The notes: generated by a model from the sequence alone, not told the origin. DNA of 64,000 nt from Stenotrophomonas terrae (GCF_001431465.1 NZ_LDJJ01000015.1:38280-102279); one strand, 5' to 3'; positions 17,762 through 28,949 are shown, numbered from the stretch's first letter. Program-made: numbers and translations.

Positions 17762-19375
17762 TCAGCTGCGACGCGCGCAATACACCGCGTGCCCAGGCAA
17801 TACCAATTCGCCAGACTCCACCGCGCCCGCCACCGGGCCCGGCACGTCCAGCGCCTGCCATTCACCCGCCGGCAAACCGTGCCGCACGGTGTCACCCGAC
17901 AGGTTGAAGGCCAGCAACAAGGTTTCATCCCCCGCCTGGCGCTCAAACAACAACACCGGCTCGGCGCTGTCCAGGAAACGAATGGAACCGCCCACCAACG
18001 CCGGATGCGCCTTGCGCCAGCCCATGAAGCAGCGGAACGCGTGCAATACCGAATCAGCATCCACTTCCTGCGCCTGCACCGACAGCGCCTGATGCTCGGC
18101 CGGAATCGGCAGCCATGGCTTGCCGGTGGTGAATCCCGCCAGCGCCCCATCGGTCCACGGCATCGGCGTGCGACACCCATCGCGCCCCTTGAAGTTCGGC
18201 CAGAAGGTGATGCCATACGGGTCCTGCAGCGCCTCAAACGGCACATCCGCTTCGCCCAAGCCCAACTCTTCACCCTGGTAGATGCACACCGAACCGCGCA
18301 GTGAGCACACCAGCGCAGCCAACATCTTGGCCAGCGACGGCTGGGCCGGATGCCCGCCCCAACGGGTCACCGCACGCTGCACATCGTGGTTGGACACCGC
18401 CCAGCACGGCCAGGCCTCGCCCATTGCCGCTTCCAACCGCTCGACCGTGCCGCGGATATAGGCGGCGCTGTAATCGTCCACCAGCAGCTCGAAGCTATAG
18501 CCCATGTGCAGCCGGCCCGGCGCGGTGTACTCGGCGGTTGTGGCCAGCGAATCCTCCGAGGAGATTTCGCCCAGCGTTACCGCTTCCGGGTACTGATCCA
18601 GCAAGCCACGCAGGCGCTCGAGGAAGCCAATGTTCTCGGGCCGGGTGTTGTTGTAATAGTGGTACTGGAACGCGTACGGATTGTCCGGGCTGAAACCACG
18701 CCCCACCCGCTCGCTTTCCGGCTTGGGCGGGTTGTCGCGCAGCTGCGCGTCGTGGAAGCAGAAGTTGATCGAATCCAGACGGAAGCCATCCACGCCGCGA
18801 TCCAGCCAGAACTTCACATAGTCCAGCGTTGCCTGCTGCACGGCCGGATTATGGAAATCCAGGTCCGGCTGCGAGGCCAGGAAGTTGTGCAGGAAGTACT
18901 GGCGGCGACGCGGCTCCCACTGCCAGGCCACCCCGCCAAAGATCGACAGCCAGTTGTTGGGCGGGCTGCCGTCAGCACGCGCATCGGCCCACACGTACCA
19001 GTCGGCCTTGGGATTGTCGCGGCTCTCGCGGCTTTCCTTGAACCAGGCATGCTCCACCGAGGTATGGCTGAACACCTGGTCGATCATCACCTTCAGGCCC
19101 AGCGCATGCGCCTTGGCCAGCAAGCGGTCGAAGTCGGCCAGGTTGCCGAACAAGGGGTCCACATCGCGGTAGTCGGCAATGTCGTAACCAAAGTCGGCCA
19201 TAGGCGACTTGAAGAACGGCGACACCCAGATCGCGTCCACGCCCAGCGAGGCCACATAATCCAGGCGCTCGATGATGCCCGGCAGGTCGCCGACGCCGTC
19301 GCCATTGGTGTCCAGGTAGCTGCGCGGGTAAATCTGGTAGATGACGGCACCGCGCCACCACGAAGTCTTGGACAT
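17762..19375 (-). CDS. GH13 alpha-glucosidase (oligo-alpha-glucosidase type)
   Basis: This 537-residue enzyme has no signal peptide and is presumably cytoplasmic. The N-terminus WWRGAVIYQIYPRSYLDTNGDG is diagnostic of the oligo-1,6-glucosidase/alpha-glucosidase branch of GH13, and GDLPGIIERLDYVASLGVDAIWVSP follows. Catalytic residues are nucleophile Asp201 (FRLDSINF), acid/base Glu270 (TLGEISSED) and Asp331 (SNHDVQRA). A small C-terminal beta domain ends the protein. ATG 19375 is used because the upstream extension is short and unlike the family. It would turn imported malto-oligosaccharides into glucose. The shared LacI-type operator lies 95 bases upstream, placing it in the alpha-glucan regulon though it is in a separate unit. 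Confidence 0.94.
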   Translation of the reverse strand: MSKTSWWRGAVIYQIYPRSYLDTNGDGVGDLPGIIERLDYVASLGVDAIWVSPFFKSPMADFGYDIADYRDVDPLFGNLADFDRLLAKAHALGLKVMIDQVFSHTSVEHAWFKESRESRDNPKADWYVWADARADGSPPNNWLSIFGGVAWQWEPRRRQYFLHNFLASQPDLDFHNPAVQQATLDYVKFWLDRGVDGFRLDSINFCFHDAQLRDNPPKPESERVGRGFSPDNPYAFQYHYYNNTRPENIGFLERLRGLLDQYPEAVTLGEISSEDSLATTAEYTAPGRLHMGYSFELLVDDYSAAYIRGTVERLEAAMGEAWPCWAVSNHDVQRAVTRWGGHPAQPSLAKMLAALVCSLRGSVCIYQGEELGLGEADVPFEALQDPYGITFWPNFKGRDGCRTPMPWTDGALAGFTTGKPWLPIPAEHQALSVQAQEVDADSVLHAFRCFMGWRKAHPALVGGSIRFLDSAEPVLLFERQAGDETLLLAFNLSGDTVRHGLPAGEWQALDVPGPVAGAVESGELVLPGHAVYCARRS

Positions 19376-19469
19376 CGAACGCCCCCCTACGGGCTGCATT
19401 GCCCCTGCAAAGGGGCCGCGAAATGTATGCCGGCCAGCTTAGCGTTGGTGCTTTGCCGGCGGTGTTGCT

Positions 19470-19486
19470 TGCATACGTATTCACTG
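19470..19486. promoter_or_regulatory. LacI-type operator upstream of GH13 alpha-glucosidase
   Basis: TGCATACGTATTCACTG shares its first 14 bases and the last G with the site at 11248-11264. It is in the divergent spacer between the alpha-glucosidase (95 bases away) and ispB (93 bases away). Its sharing with the other two sugar-locus sites argues that it serves the alpha-glucosidase. Confidence 0.72.
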
Positions 19487-19578
19487 CGCAAAGGCCCGGT
19501 TCTGTTCGGTTTTTGGCCCCGACGGGCCGCATCGGCCCACACCGCCTATAATCCCCCGGTACCCCCCGAAGTCTTCCT

Positions 19579-20577
19579 ATGAGCATCGCTGAACATATCC
19601 GCCCCGCGCTGGGCCTGCCTGCCATCCAGACCCTCGCCGCAGCGGACATGGCTGCCGTAGATGCCCTGATCCGTCGCCGCCTGTCCTCGGACGTGGTGCT
19701 GATCAACCAGATCGCCGACCACATCGTCTCGGCCGGCGGCAAACGCCTGCGGCCGATGCTGGTGATGCTGGCCGGCCATGCGGTCGGCGGCGCCGGCCCG
19801 GAACACCACCAGCTGGCGGCGATCATCGAGTTCATCCACACCTCCACCCTGCTGCACGACGATGTGGTGGACGAATCGGACCTGCGCCGTGGCCGCAGCA
19901 CCGCCAACGCCCTGTGGGGCAATGCCCCCAGCGTGCTGGTCGGTGACTTCCTGTACTCGCGCAGTTTCCAGCTGATGGTGGAACTGGAGCGTATGCCGGT
20001 GATGCAGATCCTGGCCGACACCACCAACCGCATCGCCGAAGGCGAGGTACTGCAGTTGCTGCACGTGCATAACCCGGACACCGACGAGGACGCCTACCTG
20101 CGCGTGATCGAGCGCAAGACCGCGGTGCTGTTCGCCGCCGGTACCCGCCTGGGCGCGCTGGCCACCGGTGCCGATGAAGCCGTGCAGCAGAAGCTCTACG
20201 ACTACGGCATGCACCTGGGTTACGCCTTCCAGATCGCCGACGACGTGCTGGACTATTCGGCCAATGCCGACGAATTGGGCAAGAACTTGGGCGACGACCT
20301 GGCCGAAGGCAAGGCCACCTTGCCGCTGATCCATGCCATGGCGCATTCGGATGAAGCGGTTCGCCAACGCCTGCGCGAGATCGTGCAGGACGGCGATGCC
20401 AGCGCAATGCCGGAAGTGCTGGCCGCCATCCACGCCACCGGCGGCCTGGAATACAGCCGCAAGCGCGCCGTGGAATATGCCAACGCCGCCGAGCAGGCCT
20501 TGGATGGCCTGCCGGAAACCGAGGCGATTGCTGCCCTGCGTGGCCTGGCCCGTTACGCCATCGAACGGAGTCACTGA
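19579..20577 (+). CDS. ispB: Octaprenyl diphosphate synthase
   Basis: This 332-residue long-chain trans-prenyltransferase makes the ubiquinone side chain from farnesyl diphosphate and isopentenyl diphosphate. Both Asp-rich Mg-binding motifs are intact: DDVVD at residues 94-98 and DDVLD at 221-225. The GGKRLRP motif (substrate binding) precedes the first. A TATAAT box at 19547-19552 lies 27 bases upstream of the ATG. A small HhH gene follows after 5 bases. Confidence 0.96.
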   Translation: MSIAEHIRPALGLPAIQTLAAADMAAVDALIRRRLSSDVVLINQIADHIVSAGGKRLRPMLVMLAGHAVGGAGPEHHQLAAIIEFIHTSTLLHDDVVDESDLRRGRSTANALWGNAPSVLVGDFLYSRSFQLMVELERMPVMQILADTTNRIAEGEVLQLLHVHNPDTDEDAYLRVIERKTAVLFAAGTRLGALATGADEAVQQKLYDYGMHLGYAFQIADDVLDYSANADELGKNLGDDLAEGKATLPLIHAMAHSDEAVRQRLREIVQDGDASAMPEVLAAIHATGGLEYSRKRAVEYANAAEQALDGLPETEAIAALRGLARYAIERSH

Positions 20578-20582
20578 TCGCA

Positions 20583-20837
20583 ATGGCTGGCCTGCAGCAG
20601 TTCCCGGATGACGAGCGCGCCGTGTTGTTGGCGGTCAAAGGCGTCGGCGCCACCGTGGTTTCACGCTTGGAGCAGCTGGGATTTCATTCGCTGGCACAGC
20701 TGGCCGAAGCCGACACCGGCGATGTCGTCAGCCAGGCATCGGCGATGCTGGGCAGCAGCTGCTGGCGCAACAGCCCGCAGGCAAGGGCGGCGATCAGTGG
20801 GGCGATAGCCGCGGCGCAGAGCCGGACGCCTTTGTAG
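20583..20837 (+). CDS. Small helix-hairpin-helix protein (Cdd1/pathogenicity-locus type)
   Basis: This 84-residue protein has a central helix-hairpin-helix: VLLAVKGVGATVVSRLEQLGFHSLAQLAEAD (about residues 15-45). A Trp-containing segment follows (MLGSSCWRNSPQARAAISGAI). It resembles the short Cdd1/'pathogenicity locus' family, which shares HhH folds with DNA-binding proteins; function is unknown. It is 5 bases after ispB and so probably co-transcribed. Its TAG stop lies inside a GTAG-type palindromic repeat, so the repeat supplies the end of the reading frame. Confidence 0.78.
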   Translation: MAGLQQFPDDERAVLLAVKGVGATVVSRLEQLGFHSLAQLAEADTGDVVSQASAMLGSSCWRNSPQARAAISGAIAAAQSRTPL

Positions 20838-21165
20838 GAGCGTCGTAAACCGCGAAGCCACAGCTGTTCCCGGCGCCGCTTGGCACGAACCACCATGACC
20901 GCATCCCGCGTGGAGAGCATTTGCCGCGATCTGACAGATAGTCAGCTTCGCGGCTTACGCCGCTCCTACAGCGTATGGATTGCTGGTGAAGCCCCAGCCG
21001 AGCATGGCTCGGCACTACGCTCCCTCCCTTTCGCGTAGCGAAGGGGAGGGTTGGGGAGGGGTAAGCTTTATCGCTTCTGATCTGGCTTGAGCTTCGCGGC
21101 TCACGCCGCTCCCACAATCTGTTGGATTGCTGGTGACGCCCCTGCCGAGCATGGCTCGGCACTAC
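20834..21165. repeat. Cluster of GTAG (SMAG-type) and related palindromic repeats
   Basis: The gap between the HhH gene and the dienelactone hydrolase gene is almost all repeats. GTAGGAGCG...GCGAAGC occurs at 20834-20858 and inverted at 20945-20969 and 21091-21115. GCCGAGCATGGCTCGGCACT occurs near 20996 and again near 21144. A CCCTCCCTTT-CGCGTAGCG-AAGGGGAGGG hairpin lies between. No gene is seen. Confidence 0.85.
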
Positions 21166-21172
21166 CTAAGCC

Positions 21173-21970
21173 TTAGTCGCCCAGGCGTTCTTCCAGGAAG
21201 TTGTCCATCATCTTCCAGGCGCGTTTTGCTGCGCGCGGGTCGTAGAGGCAGCCCGGCGGGCTGTTGGCGTCGGCTTCGGCGAAGCAATGCACGGCGCCGC
21301 TGAAATTGACGAACTGCCAATCGGCCTTGGCCGCATCCATTTCCGTACCGAAGTTGGCAATGTCCTCGGCGCTGACGCCACGATCCGCCGCGCCATTGAG
21401 AACCAGCATCGGCACCTTGCCGCTACCTGCCGCGGCCGGCGCAGGCGTGGACAGCCCGCCATGCAGGCTCACTACCCCGGCCAGCGGCATGCCGGCACGG
21501 GCCATTTCCAGCACGGTGGTGCCGCCGAAGCAGAAGCCTACGGCTGCAATATGGTTTGCATCCAAGGGGGCCTTGCCTGCCTGTGCCTTCAAGGCATCCA
21601 GTGCCGCCGCCGCGCGGCTGCGCAGCAGAGCGCGATCCTCGCGCAACGGTTTGGAGGCTGCCGCCGCGGCATCGTTGTCCTGCGGCCGCACGTTCTTGCC
21701 GTAGACATCGGCTACCAGCACAACATAGTCATCGCCGGCGATCTGCTCGGCCTTGGCCACCGCCGAGTCATTGACCCCGCGCCAATTGGGCACCATCACC
21801 ACGCCGGGACGGCGGGCATCGCCTTCATCGTCATAGACCAGCACGCCGCTGTAGGTCGTCCCCTGCAGCTGCCATTCGACCGGGCGGTGCTGCATCTTCG
21901 CGAAGGCGGGGATGGATGCGGTGACACACAAGGCCAATACCGCCAACTGCATTTTCCGTGCTGCGCGCAT
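21173..21970 (-). CDS. Dienelactone hydrolase family protein, secreted
   Basis: This 265-residue alpha/beta hydrolase begins with a signal peptide (MQLAVLALCVTASIPAFAK), so it acts in the periplasm. The nucleophile elbow GFCFGG carries Cys147, the cysteine typical of dienelactone hydrolases. The acid is probably in NGAADRGV and the His in GAVHCFAEAD near the end. ATG 21970 gives the normal signal peptide. The family hydrolyses dienelactone and various small esters, and the substrate here is unknown. It is flanked by palindromic repeats and has no operon partner. Confidence 0.88.
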   Translation of the reverse strand: MRAARKMQLAVLALCVTASIPAFAKMQHRPVEWQLQGTTYSGVLVYDDEGDARRPGVVMVPNWRGVNDSAVAKAEQIAGDDYVVLVADVYGKNVRPQDNDAAAAASKPLREDRALLRSRAAAALDALKAQAGKAPLDANHIAAVGFCFGGTTVLEMARAGMPLAGVVSLHGGLSTPAPAAAGSGKVPMLVLNGAADRGVSAEDIANFGTEMDAAKADWQFVNFSGAVHCFAEADANSPPGCLYDPRAAKRAWKMMDNFLEERLGD

Positions 21971-22033
21971 GGGACTGCTCCGGTCTGGGGTGTGTGGCGA
22001 GTCTAGGCGCTGGGTGTTCTTAGAGCAAAAGCT

Positions 22034-22140
22034 TGCCCTCACCCCAACCCCTCTCCCGTGTACGGGAGAGGGGCTAGTGCACTAGCCGCTGACGGAAACC
22101 GAGCCCCTCTCCTGCGGGAGAGGGGTTGGGGTGAGGGCAA
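22034..22140. repeat. Two facing palindromic repeats (ACCCCTCTCCC type)
   Basis: CCCTCACCCCAACCCCTCTC with its GTGTACGGGAGAGGGGCT half (22034-22075) faces an inverted copy (22098-22140). This pair sits between the secreted hydrolase and murD2. The same unit is found inside murL. Confidence 0.8.
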
Positions 22141-22175
22141 GCTGATCGCGCGAGCCATCAGCCCGCACATCAAGC

Positions 22176-23562
22176 TCAACCAATCCCCAACCCAGGAATC
22201 GCACTGATGCTGTCCGGATCAAACCCAGCCAGCTCGGCGAAGTGCCGCCCGCGCGCAACATAGTCCTTGTAAGCACCAAAGCTCGGCGCGCCCGGCGACA
22301 GCAGCACTACCCCGCCCTGCTCGCCCAACGCTGCACGCGCCAACTCCACTGCGTGCGGCAAGTCGCCCGCAGCATGCAGACCAAATCCACCGGCCTCAGC
22401 CAGCGGCGCCAGCAGCGCATTGATGCGTGGCCCGTTCGCGCCCATGGTCACGATCTCGACCGGCGCGCCAACGCGCATGTGCTCGGCAAAATCGTGCCAA
22501 TCCAGGCCACGGTCATGGCCGCCCACCAGCAGCGCGATGCGCTGGCCGGCAAAACAATCCAAGGCAGCAAGCGACGCATGCGGCGTGGTGCTGATCGAGT
22601 CATTGACCCATTGCAGGCCGTCGCGTTCACCCAAAAGCTGCAAGCGATTCGGCAATGGCCGGAAGCTCTGCACTGCAGGTGCCAATGCAACCGCATCCAG
22701 CCCCAGCGCTTCCAGCGCGGCCAGTACAGCGCACAGGTTGCCGCGGTTATGCCGGCCCGGCAGCGGCGTGTTCGAGGTATCGAATACCGGCTGCGTGCCG
22801 CGATGCACGACTTCGCCAACCATATGCCAGCCTTCGGGCTGGTTGAACCAGACAATTTCGCTGTGCGGCAGCTGCAGTACGCGCAGGTGCTCGTCGGCCG
22901 CATTGAGCACGGCAACACGCGGATGCCCGCCGGTCACCAACGACAGCTTGTCGTCGATGTAGCGCTGCTCGCTGCCGTGCCAGTCCAGATGTTCCGGGAA
23001 GATGTTCAGGACGATGGCCACGTCCGGACGCACGCCACTGCGCGCCACTTCGCCGGTCTGGTAGCTGGACAGTTCAACCGCCCAGTATTCCGGTGCCGGT
23101 TGCGGGTCCAGCGCCTCAAGCAGCGGCAGGCCGATATTGCCGATCAGGCCGGTGCGATGGCCGGCAGCACGCAGCAGGTGCGCCAGCAGCGAGGTGGTGG
23201 TGCTCTTGCCCTTGGTGCCGGTCACGCAGACCGTATTGGGCAGCGCACCGTTCGCATCGGCGTGTTCGCTGAACCACAGCGAGGTACCGCCGATGAACTG
23301 CGTGCCCTGGACCAGGGCGTACTGCGCCTCGGCCTTGTAAGGACTGATGCCGGGCGACTTGATCACCACCTCGAAGCGCGCCAGCGCCTCGCCGCTTACA
23401 TCGGTTTCCACCTGCAGGGCGCCTGCGGTTTCGGCGCGTGCTGCGTCCGCTTCGGCAGCCGGACAGAACAGGGTCAGCGCGAGTGTTGGCAGCCGCGCCT
23501 GCAATACCTGGAACGCGGCACGGCCCTCACGGCCCCAGCCCCACAGCGCGACACGCTTGCCT

Positions 23563-23582
<20 letters not shown>
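22176..23582 (-). CDS. murD2: UDP-N-acetylmuramoyl-L-alanine--L-glutamate ligase
   Basis: This 468-residue Mur ligase has the ATP-binding P-loop GTKGKST at residues 122-128, the central-domain motifs [10 protein letters not shown] and [23 protein letters not shown], and the C-terminal domain motif [15 protein letters not shown]. It differs from classical MurD and is paired with murL. In Xanthomonas oryzae, MurD2 adds L-Glu rather than D-Glu to UDP-MurNAc-L-Ala, and MurL then epimerises it. The GTG start at 23582 overlaps the end of murL by 20 bases, giving translational coupling and [17 protein letters not shown] as the N-terminus. It is cytoplasmic. Confidence 0.9.
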
Positions 23583-24945
<1,363 letters not shown>

Positions 24946-25024
24946 GGCGTATCCGAATCAAACGAACCGTTTTCGCGCGGTGGCGCGGCGGGACGACAAA
25001 GAGGTGTGCAGGGAACGAACAGCA

Positions 25025-27628
25025 TCATGCATCGATGATGTCCTCGCGCGGCAAGGCGCGCTGGTTATAGGTACTGGCCATGCTGAAGCCATAGGCGCCG
25101 GCATCGGCGATCAGCATCACATCGCCGTGTGCGGTGGCCGCCGGCAGCTTCACCCGCTGCGCGAACACGTCGCTGGACTCACAGATCGGGCCGACCACGC
25201 TGAAATCAACGTCGCGGGCATCGCCCAGGCGGCTGAGGTTGGCGATGTCGTGCCAGGCGTCGTACAGCGCCGGGCGCAGCAAGGCGTTCATGCCGGCATC
25301 CAGGCCAACACGGCGCACGCCGTCCTTTTCCACCACCTGCGTGGCGTGGGTCAGCAGCACTCCGCATTCGGCGACCATGAAGCGGCCCGGCTCGATCGCC
25401 AGCTGGAAGGCCGGGTGCACGGCTTTGATATCGGCCAGGCCAGCAGCCCAGGCTTCCAGATCAAATGGCTCGTCGTCGTCGCTGTAAGGCACCGGCAGGC
25501 CGCCGCCGATATCGAGGATCTCGACGCTGCCGATACGGCGGGCGAAGCCGGCCATTTCATCGACCATCTGCTTCCAGTGACCGCTGTTCTCGATGCCGCT
25601 GCCCAGGTGCGCATGCACGCCGGTGATGCGGATATCCAGCGCGCGGGCGGCGGCAATGAACTCATCCACGCGCAGCGCGGACAGGCCGAACTTGGACTCC
25701 TTGCCGCCGGTGTTCACCTTCTTGTGGTGGCCGTCGCCGTGGCCCAGATCGATACGCAGCCACAGCTTGCGGCCACGGAAAACCTCCGGCCAGTTCTGCA
25801 GCAGCTCGACATTGTCGACGGTGACGTTGACGCCACGCGCCAGCACGGCCTGGTACTCGGTGATCGGCGCAAAGCTCGGCGTGAACAGCACGCGCTCGGG
25901 GCTGATATCCGGCACCGAGGCGAACACCAGTTCCACCTCGCCCTGCGATACACATTCCAGGCCGAAACCTTCAGCGGCCAGCGTGCGCAGGATCTGCGGA
26001 TGCGAGTTGGCCTTGATCGCGTAGAAGCGGCGATCGATGGCGCTGATCGCATTCAACTGGCGGGCGCGTTCGCGCACCTTGTCCAGATCGTAGACGTAGG
26101 CCGGCGTACCCTGCGCAGCCAGTTCCAGCAGCCGCTGCTGGCGCGCCGGTGCCTGCCACCACGGCGTCTGCCGCGGGCGGATGCTGCCGATGATTTCGCG
26201 CCAGCGCGGGCCGAACACGTGTTCTTCGTAAACCGGCATGGCGCCGCTGTCGATCAGCTCTGCGTGCAGGATCGGCAACAGGCCGTCGGCGTCGGCTTCG
26301 TCGATGACGAAGGTCAGGTTCAAGTCGTTGGAGGACTGCGAAATCATGTGCACGCGCTCCTTGCCGAACGTGGCCCACACGTCCGAGAGCTTGTACAGCA
26401 GCGAGCGCATGCCGCGGCCAACCAGGGTGATGGCCGCGCACGGCACGATCACCTTGACCTTGCAGATCTGCGACAGGTCGGCCGACAACGCGGCCAGCAC
26501 ATCGGTGTTGACCAGGTTTTCAGACGGGTCCAGCGACACGGTGACGTTGGTCTCGGCCGAACCGATCAGGTCCACCGACAGGCCGTGCTTCTTGAACAGG
26601 TTGAACACGTCGGACAGGAAGCCGACCTGCTGCCACATGCCGATGCCTTCCATCGAGATCAGCACGATGCCGTTGCGGCGGCTGATCGCCTTCACCCCCG
26701 GCACCGGCTCGGCCGCGCCGTCGATGCTGGTGCCCGGCATGTGCGGGCGCTCGGTATCGAGGATGGCCATCGGTACGCCGGCATCGCGGCAGGGCTTGAT
26801 CGAGCGCGGGTGCAATACCTTGGCGCCGGTGGTGGCGATTTCCTGTGCTTCGTAATAATCCAGGCGGGTCAGCAGGCGCGCGTCCGGTACGTCCTTGGGG
26901 TTGGCGCTGAACATGCCCGGCACGTCGGTCCAGATCTCCACGCGGCTGGCGCCGAGCAGTGCACCGAAGTACGCCGCCGAGGTATCCGAACCACCGCGGC
27001 CAAGGATGGCGGTGCCGCCGTCACCGTGGCGGGCGATGAAGCCCTGGGTGATCAGCATGCGCGTCGGCTGGGCCGAAAAACGCTGCTTGAAGTCGCCGCC
27101 GCCCTGCCACTGGCAATTCACCGACAGGCGTTGCGACCATTCGGTCTGGTTCGGCGCGGCCGGAAGTGCATTGAGCCATTCGCGCGCGTCCATCCAGCCG
27201 AAATCCAGGCCGGTGCTGCGCAGATAGGCGGCACCGACGCTGGAGGACAGCAGTTCGCCCTGGCCCAGCACGTCGGCCTGCCAGTCCAACGGACGGCTGG
27301 CCGCACGCGGGTCATCCAGCAGCGCCTGCAGGGCGGCCAGACGTTCAGCCAGTACCTCGGTGCCCAGCTCCAGCTCGGCCAGGAACTCGTTGTGGCGGGC
27401 GACCAGCGCCTCCACTCGTGCGCGACTGTCGGCGGCGCCGTCAGCAATGGCGGTCAATTCATTGGTGACGCCGGACAAGGCCGACACCACCACCAGCACC
27501 CTGCCGCCGGTCTCGTCTGCCCGTTTTTTCGCCAACTGACCGATCGTGTTCCAGCGATGACGACGCGACACCGAGGTGCCACCGAACTTGAGGACGATCC
27601 AGCGATCAGCAATTGGGGAAGCAGACAT
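25025..27628 (-). CDS. lysAC: Bifunctional aspartate kinase / diaminopimelate decarboxylase
   Basis: This 867-residue fusion covers the first and last steps of lysine synthesis. Residues 1 to about 470 are aspartate kinase: LKFGGTSVS at the N-terminus, GRGGSDTSAAYF in the active site, then two ACT regulatory domains (VDLIGSAETNVTVSL and MISQSSNDLNLTFVI). From about residue 500 to the end is PLP-dependent diaminopimelate decarboxylase, with PLP Lys538 in FYAIKANSH, HLGSGIE, and GPICESSDVF. The fusion is known in Xanthomonas and Xylella. ATG 27628 places FGGTS at the usual distance. Having both steps on one polypeptide may let lysine feedback reach both enzymes, which is an inference. Confidence 0.94.
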   Translation of the reverse strand: MSASPIADRWIVLKFGGTSVSRRHRWNTIGQLAKKRADETGGRVLVVVSALSGVTNELTAIADGAADSRARVEALVARHNEFLAELELGTEVLAERLAALQALLDDPRAASRPLDWQADVLGQGELLSSSVGAAYLRSTGLDFGWMDAREWLNALPAAPNQTEWSQRLSVNCQWQGGGDFKQRFSAQPTRMLITQGFIARHGDGGTAILGRGGSDTSAAYFGALLGASRVEIWTDVPGMFSANPKDVPDARLLTRLDYYEAQEIATTGAKVLHPRSIKPCRDAGVPMAILDTERPHMPGTSIDGAAEPVPGVKAISRRNGIVLISMEGIGMWQQVGFLSDVFNLFKKHGLSVDLIGSAETNVTVSLDPSENLVNTDVLAALSADLSQICKVKVIVPCAAITLVGRGMRSLLYKLSDVWATFGKERVHMISQSSNDLNLTFVIDEADADGLLPILHAELIDSGAMPVYEEHVFGPRWREIIGSIRPRQTPWWQAPARQQRLLELAAQGTPAYVYDLDKVRERARQLNAISAIDRRFYAIKANSHPQILRTLAAEGFGLECVSQGEVELVFASVPDISPERVLFTPSFAPITEYQAVLARGVNVTVDNVELLQNWPEVFRGRKLWLRIDLGHGDGHHKKVNTGGKESKFGLSALRVDEFIAAARALDIRITGVHAHLGSGIENSGHWKQMVDEMAGFARRIGSVEILDIGGGLPVPYSDDDEPFDLEAWAAGLADIKAVHPAFQLAIEPGRFMVAECGVLLTHATQVVEKDGVRRVGLDAGMNALLRPALYDAWHDIANLSRLGDARDVDFSVVGPICESSDVFAQRVKLPAATAHGDVMLIADAGAYGFSMASTYNQRALPREDIIDA

Positions 27629-28079
27629 TGGCTTTGAGGGTTCACAGGTGGGAGAAAGACCCGGCAACGCGGGCGGAACTCCCGATTCTATGCCAAGGCC
27701 GTTGAGGCAGGACGGCTGAGTTACCAGCGATACCATCGCCGCCCGGCCTCCCCTCCCGGGGTCAAGAAAGTAGCATTTGCAACGATCCGGGTCATCTTTG
27801 GATGAATGGGTGCTGCTGGGGGCCGGCCCGAGCCTGGCCTTGGACCCTGTTTTCAAGGCCGTCATCCGCGCACAGGGCAGGTTCTCGGCCCAGCCAGATC
27901 GGGCCAGAGCATTCGCCGTAAGCTTTGGTCCGCAGGCAGGAAACACGCAGCGCAGGTGCCTCACGCCCGCGCGGCCACGCCGATGCAGGGTTTACAGGAT
28001 TGGCTTGAAAGCCGCCTCCCGCTGGCACTTTCCCGCAACGCGCCTAAGCTGCCACGTCCCTGCCCCACTACAAAGAACC
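27629..28079. other. Intergenic region between lysAC and the first PhzF gene
   Basis: These 451 bases separate the divergent lysAC and PhzF units. I looked for a lysine riboswitch or attenuator on the minus strand and a coding frame on the plus strand and found neither convincing. It should hold promoters for both sides. Confidence 0.5.
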
Positions 28080-28949
28080 ATGTCCCCGCGCCGCTACCTG
28101 CAATTGGATGTCTTCGCTGCCCGCGCCGGTTACGGCAATCCGCTGGGCGTCATCCTCGACAGCGACGGCCTGGACAGCAACGCCATGCAGGCCCTCGCCG
28201 CCTGGCTGAACCTGTCCGAGACCATCTTCTTCCTGCCACCGGACGAAGGCGCCAGCTACCGCATCCGCATTTTCACCCCCAGCAGCGAGCTGCCGTTCGC
28301 CGGCCACCCCAGCGTCGGCGCGGCCTGGGCGGCGGTCACCTGCGGGCTGGCACAGGCAGATGAAGGCAGGTTGATACAGCAGTGCGCAGCGGGCCTGCTG
28401 CCGGTACAGGTAAGCGGGCCAGCCGGCGCCCCAACCATCCTGTTGGCCAGCCCCTCTGCGCAACAGCAGCAGACGATGCCGGGCGCTGTACCGGAACAGT
28501 TGCAGGCCTTGATCTCCCCCGGCCATGTTCCCGAACTCTGGGACAACGGCCCACGTTGGTGGTTGCTACCGGCGCGCGATGCGGCAAGCGTGCGCACTCT
28601 GGTGCCGGACATGGCCGCCATACGCGACTGGAGCCATGCCACGGATGCAACCGGTGTGGCCGTTTTCGCAGCCGAAGCCGGCACAGATCACGCCCTGGTG
28701 GTGCGCGTCTTCTGCCCGGCCGACTCGGCGAGCGTGCCCGAGGATCCGGTCACCGGCAGTGCCAATGCGCTGATCGCGGCGTGGTTGCAGCAACGCAGGC
28801 AACTACCGGGCAGTGATGGCAGCTATGTCGCCAGCCAAGGCCGCGAGGTCGGACGCGATGGCCGCGTGCAGGTAGCAATCGATGCGCAGGGCACGGTCTG
28901 GATTGGCGGCCAGGTCCAGCCGGTTATCGATGCACAGGTGCACTGGTAA
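28080..28949 (+). CDS. PhzF-family isomerase, copy 1
   Basis: This 289-residue PhzF-fold protein consists of two hot-dog-like halves. The N-terminus RYLQLDVFAARAGYGNPLGV and the catalytic Glu47 (NLSETIFF) are conserved, as are FTPSSELPFAGHPSVGAA, EDPVTGSANALIAAWL and YVASQGREVGRDG. PhzF of phenazine synthesis isomerises dihydro-hydroxyanthranilate. Most genomic copies like this lie outside phenazine clusters and have unknown substrates, and no other phz gene is nearby. It is first of three paralogues; the second follows after 32 bases. The middle (about residues 105-145) is the least conserved part against copy 2. Confidence 0.9.
   Translation: MSPRRYLQLDVFAARAGYGNPLGVILDSDGLDSNAMQALAAWLNLSETIFFLPPDEGASYRIRIFTPSSELPFAGHPSVGAAWAAVTCGLAQADEGRLIQQCAAGLLPVQVSGPAGAPTILLASPSAQQQQTMPGAVPEQLQALISPGHVPELWDNGPRWWLLPARDAASVRTLVPDMAAIRDWSHATDATGVAVFAAEAGTDHALVVRVFCPADSASVPEDPVTGSANALIAAWLQQRRQLPGSDGSYVASQGREVGRDGRVQVAIDAQGTVWIGGQVQPVIDAQVHW

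Noticed and set aside
27629..27800. A lysine riboswitch in front of lysAC
   Set aside because: I could not find the conserved L-box core or a convincing leader hairpin.
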